The translations under genes were made by a program, and so were the position numbers. Positions 1 to 3,903 of a stretch of DNA of 7,771 nucleotides are shown piece by piece; position 1 is the first letter of the stretch, and every line of letters starts with the position of its first letter. Under the pieces are notes generated by a model. It saw only the letters and a program-made list of their open reading frames with translations. It made no database searches and was not told the origin of the DNA. The DNA comes from an uncultured Fretibacterium sp. Its GTDB lineage: Bacteria > Synergistota > Synergistia > Synergistales > Aminobacteriaceae. The DNA is taken from assembly GCF_963548695.1 (NCBI RefSeq), contig NZ_CAUUWA010000090.1, positions 1 to 7,771 of the forward strand. Reading direction: 5' to 3'.

Positions 1-255
1 GAGTACGGCTACGAGTACACGCCGGACGGCAAGCAGTTCGCGGTGACGTACCTCAGGCACTTCGACATGCTTGGCAACCAGATTTACGGCACGGACTTCG
101 ACAACAGCACCGACGCGCGGAAGAAGGTCTTCGCTGCGGTCGACCCCAAGTCAACCCCCGGCAAGGGCCTGGCTTATGCACAGGGCAAGGTCCCTGCGGC
201 CCAGAAGGCTGCTCCAGCCAAGAAGGCCGGCAAGGTCAAAGTCAAGAAGAAGTAG
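1..255 (+). CDS. C-terminal 84 residues of an unrecognised protein with a Lys/Ala-rich tail (5' end outside window)
   Basis: The frame is open from base 1 and ends at TAG 253-255, so the gene starts upstream of the window. The visible part has two sections. The first 50 or so residues are aromatic- and Asp-rich (EYGYEYTPDGKQFAVTYLR and onward) and look like a folded domain end. The last 25 or so are a low-complexity Ala/Pro/Lys tail ending in KVKVKKK. A basic tail of this kind could bind nucleic acid or anionic polymers, but I do not recognise the family and assign no function. A GTG lies in frame at 43, but the reading continues unbroken upstream of it in the same style, so it is not taken as the start. 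A strong terminator follows 33 bases after the stop, which supports this as a real gene end. Confidence 0.75.
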   Translation, partial: EYGYEYTPDGKQFAVTYLRHFDMLGNQIYGTDFDNSTDARKKVFAAVDPKSTPGKGLAYAQGKVPAAQKAAPAKKAGKVKVKKK

Positions 256-288
256 ACGGGAAGATGTAGACGGAAAAGCTCTGGCTTA

Positions 289-322
289 CGGGGCTGCGGC
301 GTTGCTGCAGCCCCGTTTTTTT
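289..322 (+). terminator. Intrinsic terminator of the left-edge + strand gene
   Basis: CGGGGCTGC (289-297) pairs with GCAGCCCCG (307-315). The inner bases extend this to a 12-pair stem, including one G-T pair, closed by a GTT triloop. Seven T follow directly (316-322). The hairpin begins 33 bases after the TAG of the + gene and is a textbook rho-independent terminator in that direction. Confidence 0.92.
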
Positions 323-378
323 GCTGTACGGACGTTCGAGCTGCACCCCGAATCCGAGCTCCGAGCACCACCCTACAT

Positions 379-415
379 AAGAGGGGCCCGCCAGAACGAC
401 GGGCCCCTCTTTTTT
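379..415 (+). terminator. Second hairpin terminator at the convergent junction, possibly bidirectional
   Basis: GAGGGGCCCG (381-390) pairs perfectly with CGGGCCCCTC (400-409) around a 9-base loop; flanking AA/TT adds two pairs. Six T (410-415) follow on the + strand, so the best orientation is again +, as a back-up for the 289-322 terminator. It also lies about 30 bases past the stop of the last minus-strand gene (443). Read on the minus strand the stem is followed only by a short TTA, so termination of the feo operon here would be weaker or rho-assisted. No other terminator candidate was seen for that operon end. Confidence 0.8.
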
Positions 416-442
416 GTTCCGTTTATCATCCGTCCGTATCGC

Positions 443-1252
443 TTACTCCGCGATGTTGAAGGTCAGCGACGCCACAAGGACGGACTCGTCGCATTTGGCC
501 TTATCCGGGTAGGGAACCCTGTTCTCGATGTTGACCGTCCAATATCCCGCCTTGGCCGGGATGATGTTGACGATGCCGTTGAGGTCCGTCCGGCCCCAAA
601 AAGCCCTGTACTCGTTATCGGGGTCGCCATCCTTCGTCTTGCCGGCAAATCCGGCGAAGACGGCCTTCACCTCCACCGTCTTGACGGGCTTGCCCTCCAG
701 AAGCACCTGCACGGGGAAGCGCCCTCCCGGCTTCACCGTCGCGGGGTTCACCTGCGGGACGATCTCGAAACGCTGCCCCACGGGCTTGGTGATGAGGTCC
801 TTGTCGTCCGATCCGTCCACGTTCAGGATGGTCTTGGCGAACATCACGGCCTCCCTGACGATCGTGGCGTCAGGACGCTGTAGGCGGTCCGCATTCTTCC
901 ATCCGTCCGGGCCGTTGGACCAGAAGGTGGGCTTGTAATTTCCAAACACGATGTAGCTTCCCTTCTTCAGGTCCGCCTTGACCTCGTAATGGAAGTTGTC
1001 GGAGCCCGTCTGCACCATTGCCGTCGTCCCCTCGGGCGTAACCAGGTTCAGGGGCTCGAAAACGGCGATTCGGTCCTCGGGGATGGTCTCCGGGTCGGGG
1101 AAGCCGTGGCCAAAGCCTATATCGGCTTTCAGCACGCCCCCCTCCGGCGCCTTCGCATTGATCCAGAATTCGTGCGCATCGGCGGCGACGGAACACAGCG
1201 ACAGGACAATAACAGCCGCAGCGGAAAGCAAAAATCTGTCGATCTTACGCAT
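443..1252 (-). CDS. Exported DUF4198 protein, tandem copy A (last gene of the feo operon)
   Basis: This is a 269-residue secreted protein of the DUF4198 family. Members are usually periplasmic and often sit beside nickel, cobalt or other metal transporters; their biochemistry is poorly defined. The start is ATG 1252, because AAGGAGG (1262-1268) lies 9 bases upstream. A GTG at 1261 touches the ribosome site and is unlikely. Residues 1-26 are a Sec signal peptide (MRK, hydrophobic core, ADA) and the mature protein would begin at His27 of HEFW. Other likely metal ligands are the His in GFGHGFP and in FHYE; all three are shared with the neighbour at 1343-2155. Long shared blocks include FGNYKP, KPVGQRFE, PQVNPATVKPG, FWGRTDLNGIVNIIPAKAGYW and the FNIAE end (FWGRTDLNGI counts as one block of several). 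One Cys occurs late (DKAKCDE), absent from the paralogue. A structural role in binding a metal in the periplasm is inferred. Confidence 0.92.
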   Translation of the reverse strand: MRKIDRFLLSAAAVIVLSLCSVAADAHEFWINAKAPEGGVLKADIGFGHGFPDPETIPEDRIAVFEPLNLVTPEGTTAMVQTGSDNFHYEVKADLKKGSYIVFGNYKPTFWSNGPDGWKNADRLQRPDATIVREAVMFAKTILNVDGSDDKDLITKPVGQRFEIVPQVNPATVKPGGRFPVQVLLEGKPVKTVEVKAVFAGFAGKTKDGDPDNEYRAFWGRTDLNGIVNIIPAKAGYWTVNIENRVPYPDKAKCDESVLVASLTFNIAE

Positions 1253-1307
1253 ACAAAGCACCCTCCTTAATCATTACGATATTTTCGACATTGCGGATGA
1301 AGAATAC

Positions 1308-1327
1308 CCCGCTCCCGAGGGAGCGGG
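1308..1327 (-). terminator. Intercistronic GC hairpin between the two DUF4198 genes
   Basis: CCCGCTCCC (1308-1316) is the exact reverse complement of GGGAGCGGG (1319-1327). With a realistic tetraloop the stem is 8 pairs. It begins 15 bases after the stop of the gene at 1343. On the minus strand it is followed by GTATTCTTC, which is a poor U-tract, so this is either a leaky terminator or a 3'-end stabiliser that lowers expression of the last gene. Confidence 0.5.
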
Positions 1328-1342
1328 AACACGAACAACGCA

Positions 1343-2155
1343 CTACTCCGCGATGTTGAAGGTCAGGCGGGAGACCAGGACGGTCTCGTCGGCGACGGCC
1401 TTGTCCGGGTAGGGGACCGTCAGCTGCACGAAGGCGTTCCAATACCCTGCCTTCGCCGGGATGATGTTGACGATGCCGTTGAGGTCGGTGCGTCCCCAGA
1501 AGCTCTTGTACTCGTTGGCGGGGTCGCCATCCTTCGTCATGCCGGCGAATCCGGCATAGACGGCCTTCACCTCCGCCGTCTTGGCGGGCTTGCCGTCGAG
1601 CAACACCTGCACGGGGAAACGCTCTCCCGGTTTCACCGTCGCGGGGTTCACCTGCGGCACCATCTCCAGGCGCTGCCCCACCGGCTTGGCGATGAAGTCC
1701 TTGCCATCGGCGCCGTCCACGTTCAGCACGAGCTTGGCGAACATCACCGCCTCCTCGGCGTAGGTAGCGTCAGCCTTCGTCAGCTCCTTGTACTTGGCTT
1801 TGTCTCCCTGCTTCCACCCCTCCGGCCCCTTGGCCCAGAAGGAGGGCTTGTAGTTGCCGAGCACCAGATAGTCGCCCTTCTTCAAGTCCGCCTTGACCTC
1901 GTAATGGAAGTTGTCGCCCGTCTGCGCCATCTCCGTCATGCCCTCCGGTGTGGCCAGCTTCAGGGGCTCGAAGAGGTGCGTGCGGTCGTCGGGGATGACC
2001 TCGGGGTTGGGGAACTCGTGCCCGTACCCCAGATCGGCCTTGAGAAGGCCGTCCTTGTAGTCCGCGTTCACCCAGAACTCGTGGGCCTCGGCCGCGACGC
2101 CGAGGAAAGCCGCAAAAAACGCTCCTGCAACCATTACGGAAAACAACTTGCGCAT
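1343..2155 (-). CDS. Exported DUF4198 protein, tandem copy B
   Basis: This 270-residue secreted DUF4198 protein is closely similar over its whole length to the product of 443-1252. The start is ATG 2155, with AAGGAGG at 2165-2171 giving a 9-base gap, the same arrangement as in the paralogue. The ATG at 2161 is only 3 bases from the ribosome site, and frames extending to 2206 would lie upstream of it. Residues 1-24 form a signal peptide ending AEA, so His25 of HEFW would be the mature N terminus. Further conserved His residues lie in GYGHEFP and FHYEVK. Compared with copy A it has a slightly longer Lys-rich stretch (KQGDKAKYKELTKAD) in the middle and no Cys. The shared ordering of blocks from HEFW to FNIAE indicates a tandem duplication. 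Its position in a ferrous iron operon suggests a periplasmic metal-binding or delivery role; this is inferred from context and the His residues only. Confidence 0.93.
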   Translation of the reverse strand: MRKLFSVMVAGAFFAAFLGVAAEAHEFWVNADYKDGLLKADLGYGHEFPNPEVIPDDRTHLFEPLKLATPEGMTEMAQTGDNFHYEVKADLKKGDYLVLGNYKPSFWAKGPEGWKQGDKAKYKELTKADATYAEEAVMFAKLVLNVDGADGKDFIAKPVGQRLEMVPQVNPATVKPGERFPVQVLLDGKPAKTAEVKAVYAGFAGMTKDGDPANEYKSFWGRTDLNGIVNIIPAKAGYWNAFVQLTVPYPDKAVADETVLVSRLTFNIAE

Positions 2156-2161
2156 GAACAT

Positions 2162-2171
2162 CTTCCTCCTT
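2162..2171 (-). promoter_or_regulatory. Ribosome binding site that fixes the start of DUF4198 copy B
   Basis: On the minus strand AAGGAGGAAG ends next to an ATG (2161) and 9 bases from AAGGAGG there is a second ATG (2155). Copy A, the Cys-rich gene and the NikK-like gene all show the same 9-base gap, and the small exported gene shows 8. The downstream ATG is therefore preferred. Confidence 0.7.
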
Positions 2172-2267
2172 CTTTCTCTCTCCAAAAATAAAAAAGAACA
2201 CGACACAACGCGCCACGACGCATCGCGGGAGGCCCGCCCTCCGATTTCCGGCTACCCCTTCCCACTC

Positions 2268-2287
2268 GTCCTTCCCAGTGGAAGGAT
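2268..2287 (-). terminator. Small hairpin downstream of the Cys-rich gene
   Basis: TCCTTCC (2269-2275) pairs with GGAAGGA (2280-2286) around a CAGT loop. One arm is part of the tandem repeat that starts at 2279. No U-tract follows on either strand, so a processing or stabilising role is more likely than termination. Confidence 0.3.
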
Positions 2288-2344
2288 ACTTACTTGGAAG
2301 GATACTTACTCAGTCGGAAGGGCCCTTATCGGAAGGGCGCTTAT
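2279..2344. repeat. Short tandem repeat cluster over the 3' end of the Cys-rich gene
   Basis: Two identical 16-base units (TGGAAGGATACTTACT) lie at 2279-2294 and 2295-2310. After four bases come two related 15-base units at 2315-2329 and 2330-2344 (CGGAAGGGCCCTTAT and the same with one change). All four share a GGAAGG core followed by a CTTA-type end. The inner pair is coding and generates the repeated DKRPSD/DKGPSD end of the protein at 2310-2465; the outer pair is just past its stop. Slippage-type expansion is the likely origin. Confidence 0.85.
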
Positions 2345-2465
2345 CCCCGCATCCGCAACCGCACCCGCCGCAGGTCCCCCGCTTCGCGGAGGCGACCCAG
2401 CCTCGAATCAGGTATCCCGCGGCGGCAACCGCAATCAGGACGATCACAAGTTCCTGTGCGCCCAT
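2310..2465 (-). CDS. FeoB-associated Cys-rich membrane protein, 51 residues
   Basis: This small gene reads from ATG 2465 to TGA 2310-2312, with GGGAGG (2475-2480) 9 bases upstream. The product has a short N terminus (MGAQE), one hydrophobic helix (about residues 6-24, LVIVLIAVAAAGYLIRGWV), a basic turn (AKR) and a dense Cys/Gly motif TCGGCGCGCG (residues 31-40, four Cys). It ends in a repetitive charged tail, DKRPSDKGPSD. A single helix followed by a basic then Cys-rich segment, in a feo operon, is the pattern of the FeoB-associated Cys-rich membrane protein family (Pfam PF12669), whose members lie near feoB. The Cys cluster would face the cytoplasm and could hold Fe2+ or another soft metal at the FeoB exit; this role is inferred. 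It is separated from feoB by two genes here, whereas such genes are often directly adjacent. Confidence 0.88.
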   Translation of the reverse strand: MGAQELVIVLIAVAAAGYLIRGWVASAKRGTCGGCGCGCGDKRPSDKGPSD

Positions 2466-2497
2466 AACAACAAACCTCCCGATGATTCCATTTCACA

Positions 2498-2513
2498 ATA
2501 GGCTGCAGCCTAT
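2498..2513. promoter_or_regulatory. Perfect 16-base palindrome upstream of the Cys-rich gene
   Basis: ATAGGCTGCAGCCTAT is fully self-complementary with no loop. It lies 33 bases before the ATG at 2465 and 18 bases before its ribosome site. A loopless palindrome is more typical of a dimeric regulator's operator than of an RNA hairpin. I cannot assign a regulator, and no convincing -10/-35 pair was seen beside it. Confidence 0.45.
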
Positions 2514-2525
2514 CAGCGTCAAAGA

Positions 2526-2543
2526 CGAAGCCATTTGGCTTCG
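2526..2543 (-). other. Hairpin in the spacer after the NikK-like gene
   Basis: CGAAGCC (2526-2532) pairs with GGCTTCG (2537-2543) around ATTT. On the minus strand it is followed by TCTTTGACG, at most a weak terminator. It is the middle one of three inverted repeats in 2498-2591. Confidence 0.5.
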
Positions 2544-2569
2544 CTTCGACGTAAGTGACCGACTCAGCA

Positions 2570-2591
2570 CCCGGGACTTCACAGTCCCGGG
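2570..2591 (-). terminator. Strong GC hairpin directly after the NikK-like gene
   Basis: CCCGGGACT (2570-2578) pairs perfectly with AGTCCCGGG (2583-2591) around a TCAC loop. It begins 11 bases past the stop at 2603. There is no U-tract on the minus strand, so it probably protects or processes the 3' end of the upstream message rather than stopping transcription alone. Confidence 0.5.
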
Positions 2592-2602
2592 GAACTGGTC
2601 GT

Positions 2603-3400
2603 CTACTTAATCTCGGCGGCCTGGACCCAGATCAACGCGTCCTGCGAAAGCTCCTTCCCCTCGAACTCCTTGTCGGGACCGACGCCCAGCGCGGCAAATC
2701 CCCACCAGCCCGACTTGGGCATGGCGAAGGCAAACGTCCCGTTGGCGTCGGCCTTGATCGTCAGGGTTACGAAGGCATCATGTGGGGCTTTCAGCGTAGC
2801 TGCCTTATCGAAGTTGTTCCTCTTCATGTTGGGCTTGTGGTTCATGTACTCGACCTCGATCTCAGCGAAGGGAACCGGCTTGCCCTCGCTCTTCACGACG
2901 CCGCGGAACACCCCGCCGGCCCAGATCGCATAGGGCTTGTCCAGCGGAACGATCTCCGCCTTCAGTCCCATGTCGGCGTCCCAATCCGTGGGAAGACTGC
3001 CGTTGTTGACGATCATCTTCGTGATCTGCTGGATGTACGCGTCCTCACCCTTCTCATAGTAGGGAGCGGGAACCAGACAAAAGACGTAGTCCCCCATGCC
3101 CTTGAGCTTGAAGGCGGTCTCGAAGGCCTTGCCCTTGTTCTCCAGGCTGGTCCAGGTAATGGGCTTAAGGGTTTTGAGCAGGTCGGTCCTCTTCTCCTTG
3201 TTTACGACGAAGAACTCCAGAGGGGTTTCCATATCCATCGTGTGCCCAGCCTCAAAAGGATGCGTAAAGACAAGCTTCAAGGGGACATCACCCCCCTTGT
3301 CCAGGATCGTCTCGGGGGTATAGAGCATCTGGAAATGGGCGGATGCGGGAAGGGCCGCAGCAAACAACACGAGCAGAGAGAGCATGGCAATCTTCTTCAT
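2603..3400 (-). CDS. Exported NikK-like DUF4198 protein
   Basis: This is a 265-residue secreted protein. The start is ATG 3400: GGAG (3410-3413) lies 9 bases upstream, and MKKIAML begins a clean signal peptide, while upstream in-frame codons to 3457 encode a polar, non-signal segment. Residues 1-21 end in ASA and the mature protein would begin with His22 of HFQMLYTP. The motif FTHPFEAGHTMDME around residues 65-80 adds two more His and acidic/Met residues. This AHFQML...HPFE...M pattern is what I associate with the NikK-type DUF4198 proteins encoded near NikM/CbiM-like nickel and cobalt uptake systems. It is distant from the two HEFW paralogues, with little alignable sequence, so it is a separate subfamily rather than a third tandem copy. 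Here no energy-coupling transporter is present and the partner would be FeoB. Periplasmic Fe2+ (or Ni2+) capture is inferred. Confidence 0.9.
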   Translation of the reverse strand: MKKIAMLSLLVLFAAALPASAHFQMLYTPETILDKGGDVPLKLVFTHPFEAGHTMDMETPLEFFVVNKEKRTDLLKTLKPITWTSLENKGKAFETAFKLKGMGDYVFCLVPAPYYEKGEDAYIQQITKMIVNNGSLPTDWDADMGLKAEIVPLDKPYAIWAGGVFRGVVKSEGKPVPFAEIEVEYMNHKPNMKRNNFDKAATLKAPHDAFVTLTIKADANGTFAFAMPKSGWWGFAALGVGPDKEFEGKELSQDALIWVQAAEIK

Positions 3401-3462
3401 AGTGGAACACTCCTTTTTTGTCCGAGAGGGGGGCTCCCCGATTGTCCTCAGGCTCATCGCAC

Positions 3463-3798
3463 CTACTTAATTTCGCTGCTCTTGACGGTGAGCATGTGTC
3501 CGGGGCCGCCGTCGAAGGTGACGGAGAAGACGCCCTCCGGCTTATTGAAGGTCAGCTCCCCGCCCTCGTCCAGCTTGCCCTCGAAGATGACCTCATCCTT
3601 CTCGTTGGTCACCCGGATGGGCATGTTGGCGGCCGAGGAGCCGTCGGAGAACCCGCCCTCGCACGAGAGCGTCCCGTCGCCATTGTCCCAGCAGGAGAAG
3701 AGCGGGGTGTGGGCAAGGGCCGCGCCGGCTAAAGCCATGACGAACACCGCAGCGACACAGAACAACAACTTTCTGTTCAAACCGTTCAACCTGTTCAT
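3463..3798 (-). CDS. Small exported protein with paired Cys and predicted N-terminal His
   Basis: This is a 111-residue secreted protein. The start is ATG 3798 (MNRLNG), with GGAGG at 3807-3811, 8 bases upstream; an in-frame TTG at 3813 is part of that ribosome site. Residues 1-29 form a signal peptide (NRK, hydrophobic core, ALA) and the mature protein would begin His30-Thr-Pro. Cys36 and Cys46 flank the turn WDNGDGTLS and are followed by EGGFSDGSSAANMPIRV. The rest alternates short beta-like stretches (VIFEGKLDEGGELTFNKPEG, FSVTFDGGPGHMLTV), consistent with a small beta-sandwich of the carboxypeptidase-regulatory or Ig-like type. A late His lies in GGPGH. The C terminus SSEIK resembles the AAEIK end of the adjacent NikK-like protein. 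It lies 62 bases upstream of that gene and about 105 bases after feoB. I know of no assigned function; a metal-binding partner of the DUF4198 proteins is inferred. Confidence 0.88.
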   Translation of the reverse strand: MNRLNGLNRKLLFCVAAVFVMALAGAALAHTPLFSCWDNGDGTLSCEGGFSDGSSAANMPIRVTNEKDEVIFEGKLDEGGELTFNKPEGVFSVTFDGGPGHMLTVKSSEIK

Positions 3799-3833
3799 CT
3801 CGAAAACCTCCAATTGATTTGTATGTCAGTCAC

Positions 3834-3852
3834 GCGGTCCGCGCTGGACCGC
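3834..3852 (-). other. Hairpin between feoB and the small exported gene
   Basis: GCGGTCC (3834-3840) pairs exactly with GGACCGC (3846-3852) around five bases. It follows the leaky terminator in the direction of transcription and precedes the ribosome site of the gene at 3798. No U-tract follows, so it may stabilise the 5' end of the downstream message. Confidence 0.45.
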
Positions 3853-3865
3853 AGGCTGCCGAAAG

Positions 3866-3888
3866 TGAAAAAGCCTGCCAAAGGCGGG
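3866..3888 (-). terminator. Likely leaky terminator just after feoB
   Basis: On the minus strand CCCGCC (3883-3888) pairs with GGCAGG (3874-3879) across TTT, with one G-T pair, and CTTTTTCACTTTC follows. The hairpin starts 15 bases beyond the feoB stop. The short stem suggests partial termination, which would set expression of the exported genes below that of feoB. Confidence 0.45.
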
Positions 3889-3903
3889 AGCGTTCCTCGA
3901 ATA

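Noticed and set aside
71..883. A 270-codon + strand frame running through two terminators
   Set aside because: It overlaps the real + gene out of frame, crosses two strong hairpins with T-runs, and is antisense to a DUF4198 gene.
443..1252. Lipoprotein signal in DUF4198 copy A (Cys20 in the signal peptide)
   Set aside because: The residue before the Cys is Leu, which does not fit a lipobox, and an ADA|H cut site follows as in the paralogue.
2172..2200. Terminator in front of DUF4198 copy B, based on a T-rich minus-strand run
   Set aside because: The T-rich run (about 2184-2197) has no stable hairpin directly before it on the minus strand.
2279..2344. CRISPR-like repeats
   Set aside because: The units are adjacent with no spacers, too short, and only two to four copies.
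2555..3817. A 420-codon open frame on the + strand opposite two exported-protein genes
   Set aside because: No family resemblance or ribosome site; the minus strand carries signal peptides, correct ribosome sites and recognisable DUF4198 sequence.
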